Origin: Candidatus Competibacter phosphatis
Lineage (GTDB): Bacteria; Pseudomonadota; Gammaproteobacteria; Competibacterales; Competibacteraceae
Direction: 5' to 3'
DNA length: 64,000 bases
Assembly (NCBI RefSeq): GCF_012939995.1
Contig: NZ_SPMZ01000023.1
Coordinates: 1-64,000, forward strand
Under the pieces are notes generated by a model. The model was not told where the DNA came from. It did no database searches and saw nothing but the letters and a program-made list of their open reading frames with translations. This document shows positions 30,112-43,290 of the stretch, piece after piece. Within the stretch, counting starts at the first letter, position 1; each line of letters begins with the position of its first letter. The position numbers and the translations under genes were made by a program.

Positions 30112-30288
30112 CGGGGTTGTTGTAACTATGGACTAAAGAATGTATCAACCACTACTATTATTGTAAGTGCACAAAAGAGACTGTGGCGCGGCGCTTGAAG
30201 TTCCTCACCGATTGGCGCTGTGGACCTGAGACTGGAGGCGATGGTGGTTCCAAGTAGCCCATCCAGTCACGCAGTCAGAGCGATGTCG

Positions 30289-30304
30289 ATGAAATATATT
30301 TCAT
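30289..30304. promoter_or_regulatory. 16-bp perfect palindrome upstream of exopolysaccharide genes
   Basis: ATGAAATATATTTCAT is a perfect 8+8 palindrome 22 nt before the first likely start codon of the export gene. The 215-nt gap (30112-30325) is AT-rich at this end. An operator function is inferred only from symmetry and position. Confidence 0.4.
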
Positions 30305-30325
30305 AATCAAATGGTTGTATTAAAT

Positions 30326-31034
30326 ATGCGAAAGCTTGGAAAATTCAAGATTGAGGCGTGCATGGGGGGTCATGGCAGTTGTGCTCGTGCTCGGCGCCTG
30401 CGCCAAGCAACCGGGCTTGCCACCTTCGACGCAGTATGGTTCTCAGACGACTTCGCCGGAAACCTACAATTACCTGATCGGTCCTGGCGACCAGTTGCAG
30501 ATTTTCGTCTGGCGCAATCCGGAAGTTTCGCAGACCGTGACCGTCCGCCCGGATGGCAAGATCAGTACGCCGTTGGTGGAAGATTTACAAGCCAGCGGCA
30601 AGACCTCCGCCCAACTGGCGAAGGATTTGGAAAAAGCGCTGGAGACTTATATCCGTCAGCCGATCGTCACTGTGATCGTCGTGGCCGGGATTGGACCGTA
30701 CAGCGAGCAGATTCGGGTCATCGGTCAGGTGGGTGGTTCACGCGGTGGGCAAACGACCGGATCGCAGGGTGGGCAAACGACCGGATCGCAAGGAGGTCAA
30801 GCCGGCGTACAAGCCATTGCCTATCGACGAAAAATGACCCTACTGGACGTGATGGTGACGGTCGGTGGTTTGAACGAATTTGCCGCTGGCAACAAAACCA
30901 AGTTGGTTCGCATGGTGGATGGAGAACAAAAGGAATATGAGGTTCGCCTGGACGATCTGCTCAACGGCGACATTTCCGCCAACGTGGATATGTTGCCGGG
31001 CGATATCCTGATCGTCCCGGAGTCCTGGTTCTAA
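30326..31034 (+). CDS. XrtA-type exopolysaccharide export lipoprotein (Wza/EpsD-like)
   Basis: A polysaccharide-export (Wza/OPX) protein: LIGPGDQLQIFVWRNPE opens the poly-export domain, followed by SLBB-like repeats and the C-terminal LPGDILIVPESWF typical of PEP-CTERM-locus export proteins (TIGR03027 type). A lipobox LVLGAC anchors it to the outer membrane. In the given sequence the frame opens only from a TTG at 30336. Removing one G from the G6 run at 30364-30369 would place the start at ATG 30326 and give MRKLGKFKIEACMGVMAVVL, a normal lipoprotein signal; 235 residues. Residues near 140 form tandem GGQTTGSQ repeats. Confidence 0.85.
30744..30800 (+). repeat. 24-bp tandem repeat inside the export gene
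   Basis: Two exact-length 24-bp units (30744-30767 and 30768-30791), each coding GGQTTGSQ, are followed by a partial third (GGAGGTCAA, GGQ). Being a multiple of three, changes in copy number would keep the frame. Confidence 0.85.
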
Positions 31035-31068
31035 GTCGGCGGCGCAGACGGCTTCGAAGGACGCGCTC

Positions 31069-32620
31069 ATGAATGACATCATTGAACTGGTACTGGGCTA
31101 TCTGCGGGGAATCTGGCGTCATCGTTGGTATGCCATGGCTTGCGCGTGGCTGGTCTGCGTGCTCGGTTGGACCGTGGTCTGCATTCTACCCGATCAATAT
31201 GAAGTATCAGCGCGGGTCATCGTAGACACCCAAACCATATTACAGCCCCTGCTTAAGGGATTGACGGTGGAAGTCGATCCCGATACCCAGGTTGCACTAG
31301 TCACAAAAACCTTGCTTAGCCGTCCAAATTTGGAACAAATCGCTCGCTTGGCTGGTTTGGATTCTCAGGTCAGGGGAACCGAGGCCATGGCCCGACTGCT
31401 TGAAGATCTACAGAAAAGGGTCAATTTATTGGGTTCTGGCAAGCAGCAAGAAAATCTATATACGATCACTTACGTTGGGCTTAATCCACAGGACGCTGAG
31501 AAGGTGGTTCGGTCGGCATTAACTGTTTTCGAAAAGAATTTGGTTGGTGGCAGTATGTTGGACGCTGAATCTGCTCAGCGATTTGTAGATGAGCAAGTCA
31601 GTGAATATGAAAATCGACTAAGTGTAGCTGAGAACCGTCTCAAGGAGTTCAAGCTTAAGCATGTGGGCCGAATGCCTTCGGAAGGCCAAACTTATAACGC
31701 GCGCTTGCAACAAATGGCTGCCGATCTTTCAGCGGTTCGGTTGGAACTCACTCAAGTGGAAAATCGTCGCGATTCTTTAAAACAACAGATCAATGAGGCT
31801 TTACAGCAACAGATCAAAGGTGATGGAGAAGTGGTTGCGTTGCCCATCGATCAGCGAATCCAGACTCTTGAACAGAATCTTGATGAGTTGCTGATCAAGT
31901 TTACCGATAAACATCCAGATGTCAGTATCCTCAGACTGACTATTGCTGACCTTAAAAAAGCAGCGTGAACAAGAGCGTCTAAAATATGCAGCTAGTCTTG
32001 CCGAGAGTGGTGCTAATTCGCGAAGTCAGAATGTCAATACAGTCTATCAGCAACTCAAGGTAAAACTTGCGGAAGAAGAAGCAAATATTGCCTCCTTGCG
32101 GGTAAGATTTGATGAGTATATGAAGCGATATAAAGAACTGCAGGCACAAGTTAGCACTCTTCCTCAGATTGAAGCTGAATTAGCAGCTTTGAATCGTGAC
32201 TACGAAGTTAATCGCCAGCAGTACGAGCAACTGCTAGCCCGTCGGGAATCGGCTCGGCTGTCCCAAGAAGCTGAAAAAGCTAGACAGGAACTTCGCTTTA
32301 GGGTCGTCGATCCGCCTCGAATGCCAAATAACCCATCAGGACCGAAGAGACCGCTGCTGATGACTCTAGTGCTGGTCACTGGTTTGGGTGCCGGAGTGGG
32401 ATTGGCATTTCTACTCTCACAACTCTGGCCGACCTTCGATAGTCGCCGTGGCCTCATGGAAAATACGGGTATTCCGGTATTTGGCAGCGTCGGCATGATA
32501 CTGTCGCCGCCGGCCTTGCGTCGTGAGCGGCGATTGACGGTCGCATATGTCTCTTTTGGCGGGATGTTGCTGGTGGTCTATGCCGGTTTGATCGTCGTGG
32601 AAAGAGTCGGTTTGCTATGA
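31069..32620 (+). CDS. XrtA-locus polysaccharide chain-length determinant (frameshifted)
   Basis: A Wzz/GNVR-type chain-length determinant of the PEP-CTERM-locus subfamily (TIGR03007 type), 516 residues after correction. It has an N-terminal helix (about 20-40, RHRWYAMACAWLVCVLGW), long periplasmic coiled coils and a C-terminal helix pair (about 430-510). The start NDIIELVLGYLRGIWRHRWY is characteristic. An A6 run at 31954-31959 breaks the frame; five A gives TIADLKKQREQERLKYAASL through the join. It should set polymer length together with the tyrosine kinase encoded next. The gene is visibly richer in A+T than the flanking housekeeping genes. Confidence 0.92.
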
Positions 32621-32652
32621 GTGCTCAGGTTGGCTGTTGAGGAGAGTTACAG

Positions 32653-33603
32653 GTGGACAGCATCGAAAAAGCCATGCTTGGCCAATCACCTAGCCCGGTT
32701 GTACCGCTCCCGGTTGCACCGCTGGAGATGGAAGCTCCCGTTCTTCCTGCAAAGACCGACGTCATCGAAAGAGCTGTCGTCGGTCTGACGATAGCTCCGT
32801 CAGGCGGAGCCGCCGGTAAGTCGGTTGCCACGGTCAAGCGGACCCAGCGCTCGGTGATGCTGGATTTCCAACAGATTCAGGCAACAGGCCTGCTGGTGCC
32901 GGATACCCGCCGCAGCCGCATCAAGGAAGAGTATCGTCATATCAAACGTCCCTTGCTCATGAATGTCGACGGCAAGGGAGCCGCCACCACCGAGCATGCC
33001 AACTTGATTGTGGTGACCAGCACTCGTCCGGGTGAGGGCAAAACCTTCACGGCCTGCAATCTGGCCTTGAGCATCGCCACCGAGCGGAATCGCACGGTGT
33101 TGCTGGTGGATGCCGATGTGCTCAAGCCCGCCGTGGCGAAAACGCTGGGATTCGAGGCCGAGCTGGGGTTGGTGGATTTCCTGATTGACGATCAGATGGA
33201 TTTAGCCGATGTGCTGGTGGATACCAACGTACCTTCGTTGACCGTCCTACCTGCTGGTAGCCAGCATCATCTGTCCACCGAACTGCTCGCGGGCGAGAAC
33301 ATGCGGCGATTGACGATGGAGTTGAGTCGGCGTTATCCCGATCGTGTGGTCATTTTCGATTCTCCGCCCTTGTTGGCAACCACCGAGGCCAGCGTGCTGG
33401 CGCGTTTGATGGGGCAGGTGGTCATGGTGGTCGAGGCCGGACGCACTCAGCAATCGCAAGTCAAAGCTGCTTTGGCCCTACTTGATCCCAATCAGAGTGT
33501 CGGTTTCGTGCTGAACAAGACTCGTAGTTTTTTGGGTCAGGAATATTATGGGTACGGTTATGGTGGAGGCGACGATAGTAGCGGGAGTAAAGTGAGTGCC
33601 TAG
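32653..33603 (+). CDS. XrtA-associated tyrosine autokinase (CpsD/CapB family)
   Basis: A 316-residue bacterial tyrosine (BY) kinase of the PEP-CTERM-locus type (TIGR03018). Walker A is STRPGEGKTF, Walker A' is VLLVDADV and Walker B VVIFDSPPLL. The C-terminus has a Tyr/Gly cluster (EYYGYGYGGGDD), the usual autophosphorylation tail. The start is a GTG with a GGAGAG site upstream. Cytoplasmic; it works with the chain-length protein to regulate polymerisation and export. Confidence 0.93.
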   Translation: MDSIEKAMLGQSPSPVVPLPVAPLEMEAPVLPAKTDVIERAVVGLTIAPSGGAAGKSVATVKRTQRSVMLDFQQIQATGLLVPDTRRSRIKEEYRHIKRPLLMNVDGKGAATTEHANLIVVTSTRPGEGKTFTACNLALSIATERNRTVLLVDADVLKPAVAKTLGFEAELGLVDFLIDDQMDLADVLVDTNVPSLTVLPAGSQHHLSTELLAGENMRRLTMELSRRYPDRVVIFDSPPLLATTEASVLARLMGQVVMVVEAGRTQQSQVKAALALLDPNQSVGFVLNKTRSFLGQEYYGYGYGGGDDSSGSKVSA

Positions 33604-33623
33604 CTACAGTGAAGCAGGGAGCG

Positions 33624-35363
33624 ATGAATGCGCGGGATAGAAAAAAAAGCCCACGCGCCATGGCCCGGCCCGCCGATGCCTTGAGCCGGCCAAAGCACCC
33701 AAATGGTTTTTAGCCGCTTTGGTGCTGGCGGGTTTCAGTCTTGGCTGTGACGCGCAAGAAGCGGACGGTTACTCGCGGGGGAGGGTGGCGGGTGACACCG
33801 CGACTCAGTGTGGGGACTACCTATTCCGACAATATCCAATTGGCACCGTCCGGTGAGGAGGAAGGGGACACGGTCCTGCAGGTCGATCCCGGTATTTCCG
33901 TGCGCAAGCAGGGCGGACGACTGAATCTTCGCCTGGATTATACTGCCCAAGGCTTGTTTTACGCCGATCATCGCGATGCAGATCAAATCAACAATAATCT
34001 GTTGGTATTTGGAACCGCTGAGCTTTATCAAGATAACCTGTTTCTGGATGCTTATGGTTCAGTCTACCAAGTCCCTGTTGTTTCCAATGGACGAGTCGAT
34101 GTCGGTGGTCTAGGGTCGGACGGAGGAGCACTATCCAGCCTTGGGTTATTTAATAATGTCACTTTGAATGTATTGCCCAGTGCTTCGGGTGTATTGGATC
34201 CGATTGGTATCTTCAGCAACATTGCCCTGACCGATAACCAGACGACCCAGTCCACTTTCGGTATCAGCCCCTATTGGCGCCAGAATCTGGGTGGTTGGGT
34301 GAAGGCGCTGTTGCGCTATCGTTATGAAAATATCAGTTACAGCGGGTCTGACAATCCAATTGACCAGCAGGAAGGCTTATTTGATAGTCAAATTAATTCC
34401 ATCGATTTAAATTTGACCAGTGACCACAATTTTGATGTATTGAAATGGAATCTCAGTTATTTTTATCTGAAGCAGACTGGTCAGCAGAATAATGACATCC
34501 AGGGTGATGGAAATGATCGGCAGGAGCAGATTACTGGGCGATCGGATTACCGATTGAATAATTCTTGGTCGTTGGTGGCCGAAGCAGGTTACGTCAACAA
34601 TCAATCCTCTACTTATACCGACAATACTAACGGTCCTTATTGGGGATTGGGTGCTACTTGGAAACCAAACCGATATTATTCTCTTACCGGCTTGTATGGA
34701 TTGAACTACAATAATGCCACTATACAATGGAACCCTTCTCAGCGCACCAACCTGATCATTAGCCGTGCATACCAGGGGGTTGGTTACAGCCCTGGTGTAT
34801 ACTGGAATGGTTCATTCAGCCATCGGGCGCGTTTCAGCGTTTGGTCAGCGAGTTACACCCAGGAAGTCACTACTTCCCAGCAGTTGGCAAGTAACGATTT
34901 GACCGGGGTTGGTCCAGATGGCCAACCAGTTGTCCTTAATGACCAAAATCAAATTGTATCTGGTGGCTCGTTGGGGCTGAGTAATGAACAGTTCTTGCGT
35001 AAATCTTTCAATTTGGGCGTGACGTATCTGCGCAGTCGGACTGGCTTGACTTTTGCCGCTTTCAGCGATAATCGCGAGTTTCAAGATCCTACTCAAAATG
35101 AAGAGACTTATGGTGTCGGTGCGCTCTGGAGCTGGCGATTCGCGCCGCGTACCGCCTCGTTCCTAGGGGCGGGTTGGGGGCGTGATGACTTGGGCCTCGA
35201 TCAGAAAAATGAATACTGGTTATCGGTCATTGGGTTGGCGCGGGTATTTTCGCCGGATACGGGCGGTCTGATCAGCTACCGCTACTACCGGAACGATGCC
35301 GATCCCACCGACCAAGGCTTTCGAGAAAACCGGCTCAATATTCGTTTCAGCATGAAATTCTGA
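33624..35363 (+). CDS. XrtA-associated outer membrane beta-barrel protein (two frameshifts)
   Basis: A large barrel protein of the PEP-CTERM-associated TIGR03016 type, about 579 residues after correction. From VTPRLSVGTTYSDNIQLAP onward it consists of alternating beta strands with aromatic girdles and ends in F (RFSMKF), as outer-membrane barrels do. The start ATG 33624 has AGGGAG upstream. Two repairs are needed: one base missing between the A8 run (33641-33648) and about 33715, and one G too many in the G5 run 33777-33781. The result carries a signal helix KWFLAALVLAGFSLGCDAQ followed directly by the barrel. It probably serves as outer-membrane component of polysaccharide export. Confidence 0.82.
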
Positions 35364-35374
35364 AATGGCGTTCA

Positions 35375-36472
35375 ATGTATATTGATTACTATGGCTTTAG
35401 TGCCAAACCCTTCCAACTCAGTCCCGATCCCCGCTTTTTTCTTTGGCAGCAGCGTCCACAGCCGTGCGCTCGCGTACCTGCGCTACGGCTTGAGCCAGGG
35501 TGAGGGTTTTATCGTCATCACTGGTGGAATCGGAACGGGCAAGACGACCCTGGTTAAAAACCTGTTCGCCGAATTGGATACCAGCCAGGTGGTCGCCGCC
35601 CAATTGGTAACGACTCAATTGGAGGCTGACGAGTTGTTACGCAGTGTGGTGGCTGCATTCGGCTTGCCTTTTGAAGAGGCGGGCAAGGCTGCCTTGCTGA
35701 GGCATTTCGAGGATTTTTTTGCGCGGTCACGCCCGACAAGGGCGGCGGGTACTGCTGGTGGTGGACGAAGCGCAGAATCTGCCGGTTCGTTCCCTGGAGG
35801 AACTGCGGATGCTGTCGAATTTTCAGGTGGCCGCTACCCCGTTGTTGCAAAGTTTTCTGCTGGGACAGGAGGAGTTTCGTCAGACCTTGCAGGACCCTAG
35901 CATGGAGCAGTTGCGGCAACGGGTCATTGCTTCCTGCCACCTGAATCCACTGAGCGAGTTGGAAACCCGCGAGTACGTCGAGCATCGTCTGCATGTGGTG
36001 GGCTGGGTTGAGGGTCGGCCGGGTTTTACCGACCGCACGCATGGGGCTGTTTACCGGCACACCCAGGGAATTCCCCGTCGAGTCAATATTTTTTTGCGAC
36101 CGTTTGTTGCTGTATGGATTTCTTGAAGGGTTGATGGAGATTTCCGAAGGAGCGGTTGAGGAGGTAGCACAAGAACTGATTCAAAATGAGCAGGGAGGCG
36201 GCGTGCAGACGCAAGCGAGGAGCAGTGGTAGCGGTTCGCTGCTGCGGATGGGCCACGCAATGGAGCAACGTCTTTCCGAGTTGGAGCGGACGGTGGAGAC
36301 CTTGTTGCATCATCCGGAATGGCAAGATATTCAATTTGAGCGACTCGAACGGCGCCTCCAGCAACTGGAGCCGGTCGTGCGAGTTCTCCGACGGCAGTTC
36401 GCCGAGTTCTCCCAGGACATGGAGGAAACGCCATCCGAAGAGACCGCAACTGCGGAAAAACCGCCATCCTGA
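35375..36472 (+). CDS. XrtA-associated ExeA-like AAA ATPase (three frameshifts)
   Basis: A secretion ATPase of the ExeA/GspA type found in PEP-CTERM loci (TIGR03015 type), about 364 residues after correction. It opens MYIDYYGFSAKPFQLSPDP, has Walker A GGIGTGKTTL and Walker B VLLVVDEAQNL, and then ELRMLSNF (sensor-like). Three T runs are each one base too long: 35435-35440, 35714-35720 and 36089-36095. Removing them gives RFFFGSSVHSR, EDFLRGHARQGRR and RVNIFCDRLLLYGFLEG in turn. The C-terminal 120 residues are charged and helical (coiled coil). glpD follows after 33 nt. Confidence 0.85.
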
Positions 36473-36505
36473 GCGTGATTCGGGCTCGTCGCCAGTCGGG
36501 TCTGT

Positions 36506-38110
36506 ATGCAATTGCGAAAGAGCAACATTCGGAAACTGGATCAGGAGATCTACGATATCCTGATCGTCGGCGGCGGTATCAACGGTGCGGTCTCCGCGGC
36601 GGCGCTGTCCGGCAAGGGCGCGCGGGTGGCGCTGATCGACCAGCGCGACTTTGCAGGCTTTACCAGTCAGCAGTCGTCCAACCTGGTTTGGGGCGGCATC
36701 AAGTACCTGGAAAACCACGATTACGCGCTGGTTCGCAAGTTGTGTCTAAGCCGCAACCAGTTGCTCCGCAACTACCCTTCTCGGGTTCGGGAGATTCGTT
36801 TTTTCGCCAGCATCGACACGGGGTTTCACTTTCATCCCCTGTTCTTGTGGGCGGGTGCCTGGTTGTATTGGTTGTTCGGTAACGGGTTTACCCAAACCCC
36901 ACGCCTGCTGTCCAAGCGGACGATCCGACGGGAAGAGCCGGTGGTAAAGATTCAAGATACTGTTGGCGGCTTCGAATATTCCGACGCCTACCTGCCCGAT
37001 AACGATGCCCGCTTCGTATTTCAGTTCGTGCGCTCGGCCATGGATCGCGGTGGTGTCGCGGCCAACTATGTGGAATCGCTCGGTGCTCGCCGCGAGGGTG
37101 AGATCTGGATTGCCCGGGCGCGGGATGTCATCGACGGCGGGGAGATGGAAATCCGCGCCCGAGTGTTGATCAACGCCGCCGGTCCGTTCGTGGACGACCA
37201 TAACGCGCTGACCGGCGAACAGACCGAACACCGCCATGTGTTTTCCAAGGGTATCCATCTGATCGTGCCCCGGATCACCCTCAATCCACGCATTTTGACT
37301 TTCTTCGCCGACGATGGACGCTTGTTCTTCATCATCCCGATGGGTGCGCGTGCCTGCATCGGTACCACCGATACCCCGGTGGAGACGCCGTTTGCCGAGG
37401 TGACGGACGAGGACCGGCGGTTCGTGCTCGACAACATCAACAAGCGCCTGAATCTGGACCGACCGTTGACTTGCGCCGACATCGTTGCCGAGCGTTGCGG
37501 GGTTCGGCCGTTGGTGGTGAAAGCCCAGGCCAGCGACCATGGCCACGATTGGCTGCGATGGTCTCGCAAGCACGAAATCGAGGTGGATCGGGCCAAGGCG
37601 CATCTCAGCATTTTTGGCGGCAAGCTGACCGACTGCATCAACATTGGCGATGAAGTTTCCAGGATCGTGGCCCAACTGGGGATTGCCCTGCCGCATCGCG
37701 ATCATCGCTGGTATGGCGAACCGCATGCGTCGGTTCGTGAGGAGTATCTGCGCCAAGCCAGGCTGATGAAGCTCGATAGCCATGCCTCGCCGAACTCCGG
37801 CGAACCGCTCTCCAGCCGGTTGTGGCGGCGCTACGACCAGCAGGCATTGGAACTGCTTGCCGAAATCCGCGAGGACCCGCGCCAAGCGGAGATGTCGATC
37901 GAGGGTACCGACTATCTTCGCTGCGAAATTCAACTCGCCCAGCGCCGGGAAATGATCGTCAGCTTGGAGGACTTCCTGCGCCGGCGTTCCAAGATCGCGC
38001 TGATCATGCGTCGGGCGGATATCGGGAACACGATCGGCCTGATGGAGATTTGCGAGATTCTGTTCGGCGACCGGGCCGGGGAAAAGCTCGACGAATACTT
38101 CCAAGACTGA
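36506..38110 (+). CDS. glpD: FAD-dependent glycerol-3-phosphate dehydrogenase
   Basis: A 534-residue membrane-associated GlpD-type flavoenzyme that oxidises glycerol-3-phosphate to dihydroxyacetone phosphate and feeds electrons to quinone. The N-terminal FAD dinucleotide motif is ILIVGGGINGAVSA (residues 18-31), followed by SSNLVWGGIKYLEN and the C-terminal domain segment FGGKLTDCINIGDEV. Length fits the family. It is followed by a terminator and, convergently, an aquaporin gene; a glycerol link between the two is possible but the porin is not clearly a glycerol facilitator. Confidence 0.93.
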   Translation: MQLRKSNIRKLDQEIYDILIVGGGINGAVSAAALSGKGARVALIDQRDFAGFTSQQSSNLVWGGIKYLENHDYALVRKLCLSRNQLLRNYPSRVREIRFFASIDTGFHFHPLFLWAGAWLYWLFGNGFTQTPRLLSKRTIRREEPVVKIQDTVGGFEYSDAYLPDNDARFVFQFVRSAMDRGGVAANYVESLGARREGEIWIARARDVIDGGEMEIRARVLINAAGPFVDDHNALTGEQTEHRHVFSKGIHLIVPRITLNPRILTFFADDGRLFFIIPMGARACIGTTDTPVETPFAEVTDEDRRFVLDNINKRLNLDRPLTCADIVAERCGVRPLVVKAQASDHGHDWLRWSRKHEIEVDRAKAHLSIFGGKLTDCINIGDEVSRIVAQLGIALPHRDHRWYGEPHASVREEYLRQARLMKLDSHASPNSGEPLSSRLWRRYDQQALELLAEIREDPRQAEMSIEGTDYLRCEIQLAQRREMIVSLEDFLRRRSKIALIMRRADIGNTIGLMEICEILFGDRAGEKLDEYFQD

Positions 38111-38167
38111 CCGGCAGCCCGGCGGTTCGGTGTTCGGGCGGCCCTTCCGTTGTCGGCTGGAAACGAA

Positions 38168-38193
38168 CGAGGGCGCGTTGTGACGCGCCCTCG
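38168..38193. terminator. Stem-loop terminator between glpD and aquaporin gene
   Basis: CGAGGGCGCG and CGCGCCCTCG form a perfect 10-bp GC-rich stem around TTGTGA. It lies between convergent genes. T-tracts are weak (CTCGTTCGTTT on the minus strand), so termination efficiency is uncertain. Confidence 0.65.
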
Positions 38194-38215
38194 GTTCCGC
38201 ATCGTCGTCAAGGAC

Positions 38216-38932
38216 TCAGGCAGGGTGATCGTTGGCCATCCAGCGGTGGAAGAAGCCGGCCAGCGCCGCGCCGACGATGGGCGCGAGCCAGAACAACCAC
38301 AACTGCTGCAAGGCCCAGCCACCGACGAAAATCGCTTGGCTGGTACTGCGCGCCGGGTTGACCGAGGTGTTGGTGACCGGGATGCTGATCAGATGGATCA
38401 AGGTCAGGCACAGGCCGATGGCGATGGGCGCGAAGCCGGTCGGGGTGTTCTTGTGGGTGGAGCCCAGGATGACGATCAGGAAAAAGAAGGTCATCACCAC
38501 TTCGCAGATCAGCGCGGCGTTCATGCCATAGCCACCCGGCGAATGTTCGCCGAAGCCGTTGGCCGCGAAGCCGCCGAGCGTGGAAAAGTCACTCTTGCCG
38601 GTGAAAATCAGGTAAATGATGCCCGCGCCGGCAATACCGCCAAGGACTTGGGCGATGATGTAGGGGATCAGGTCGGCAATCGGAAAACGCCCACCGGCCC
38701 ACAGTCCCACCGAAACGGCCGGATTCAGATGACAGCCGGAGATGTGGCCGATGGCGTAGGCCATGGTCAGCACGGTCAAACCGAAGGCCAGCGCCACGCC
38801 GACGAGGGCGATGCCCAAGGGATACTTGTCGGGGCCGTAAAAGACAGCGGCTAGCACGGCGCTGCCGCAGCCACCCAACACCAGCCAGAGGGTGCCGATG
38901 AACTCGGCGGCCAGACGATTTGCAAGCGGCAT
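38216..38932 (-). CDS. aqpZ: Aquaporin Z
   Basis: A 238-residue MIP-family channel with six membrane helices and both NPA motifs: GCHLNPAVS near residue 62 and TSVNPARS near 188. The [20 protein letters not shown] and [11 protein letters not shown] segments match AqpZ. The second NPA is followed by Arg of the selectivity filter (NPARS) and not the NPARD of GlpF, so it is a water channel. Stands alone on the minus strand after a ribosome-binding site GGAGG. Confidence 0.95.
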   Translation of the reverse strand: MPLANRLAAEFIGTLWLVLGGCGSAVLAAVFYGPDKYPLGIALVGVALAFGLTVLTMAYAIGHISGCHLNPAVSVGLWAGGRFPIADLIPYIIAQVLGGIAGAGIIYLIFTGKSDFSTLGGFAANGFGEHSPGGYGMNAALICEVVMTFFFLIVILGSTHKNTPTGFAPIAIGLCLTLIHLISIPVTNTSVNPARSTSQAIFVGGWALQQLWLFWLAPIVGAALAGFFHRWMANDHPA

Positions 38933-39103
38933 GTGGATTTTTCCTCCAAGGATTAAGAGATGCTACGAGATTGCCGTTATCGAGCCACGGCCGTGAGCGC
39001 CAACCGCCGACCAGGGGGTGAATCGAGATTGATATGCGGATGGCGCTGTAAAAGTAATTGCCATCCCGTCACAAAGTCAATCCAATGTTCAGGCACTTTC
39101 GCC

Positions 39104-42002
<2,899 letters not shown>

Positions 42003-42028
<26 letters not shown>

Positions 42029-43124
42029 GTTTGGCTTCCCCAGGCGCTGTCGGAGCGGCGGCGATGAAGCGTTCGAGCTGCTGCAGTTGCGCTTGCAGGA
42101 TTCCGGCCCGCTGATAGCTGTGCGCTGGAAATTTTCGTCCGGGATAAAAAGCCGGTGCCACGGGTTTGTTATCGCCCAATTGTTTATACAGATGATTTAA
42201 TTGCGAAACAACCAGGGAAGCCACCATATAAACATCGCCGGGAGTCAGTTGAGTCATATCGGTTTGACGGGTATCGATATCGAGCACGGTAAACCCCAGG
42301 ATTTGCGCGATGTGGGCGATGCTCCGCAGGCAGGCAATCAGGCGTTGATAGACGTCGCTGGGTTGTTTGTTCGGTTCGAACGGCGGTTCTTCCGGGATAC
42401 GGATCGCTTCCGGGTAACGAGCCAGCAGGCGGGCCGCGTAGTCAATCGCCAAGGTGATTTCCATGTAGACGTCGCTGGGCGCGAAGTGTCGTTCCAGCAG
42501 CAAATCCACTTGGCGGTTCAGGTCGATCAGGGCGGTGAAGTTATCCGGCCGGGTCGGAGTCGGATCGGTCCTGGTCTCGGGTTCGGGGGCTATCTCCAAG
42601 GCGCGCATAATCTGCTGAAGAATCTCATGGGCGTCCTGGAGATTCGCCAGAATATCCGAGGTTCCCAGTTCGTCCGCGGACGTGGGCGGCGAGGTTGCGC
42701 GCACCCGACTGATTTCGAATAGCAGCCGGTCGGTTTTTTGCCACAGCGTCAGTGTCTGGAAGTACAGGTCGCGAGTCAGGTCGCTGTGAATGCCGATATT
42801 GAATTTTCCAGCCCTGGGGGCGCCCATGAAGCGGCGCAACCGTTCCAGATCCTGGCTGTAGGCCGCGATTTGCGCGGGGATCGCGTCGGTATCGCTTCCG
42901 GTCGTTCCCGGCGAGGATGGGTTCGGTTGGGCAACCTCGGCGTAGCCGTGGCTTCCGGCGGCGAGCAGCAGGAAGAACACGGATAGCATGCAAGCGCGCA
43001 ACGGGTCCCACGCCACGGCCCGCCATCGCAAGCAGCGCCCGGGCTGGCCATGTCGACCGGTTTGACCGAAGTGGCGACCAAATCCCGGTTCTTCGTCGGT
43101 GGTCAGTAGCGGTCGTGGTGTCAT
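42003..43124 (-). CDS. Secreted helical-repeat protein of unknown function
   Basis: Not recognised. The 373-codon frame has a signal-like helix MLSVFFLLLAAGSHGYA near residue 46, so the true start may be that Met or one shortly upstream. The mature part is helical with at least three repeats beginning PSDVY or PGDVY (APSDVYMEITLAID, QPSDVYQRLIACLR, TPGDVYMVASLVVS), each followed by a helix of about 25 residues. Two more degenerate copies may precede them (HSDLTRDLYFQTL). The gene overlaps the hybrid kinase gene by 26 nt in a different frame, indicating coupling; a periplasmic sensor partner for the kinase is the simplest guess. Confidence 0.7.
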
Positions 43125-43290
43125 GGCAGATCCGGTTTACGGGGGTTTGCGAAAAATTTCAAGGTCGCGGGATTGGTGCGTCCCGCGATGGGCATCATAA
43201 GCGACCGGCGGCTTGTTCGAACAATGGTTCCTGACGGTCGGTGGCGAACGGCACGCGCCGCCGCACGGATGTTCCGACTCCGTTGCGTCG

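Noticed and set aside
36746-38104. 452-codon open frame antisense to glpD
   Set aside because: glpD is clearly real on the plus strand and the antisense product resembles no family.
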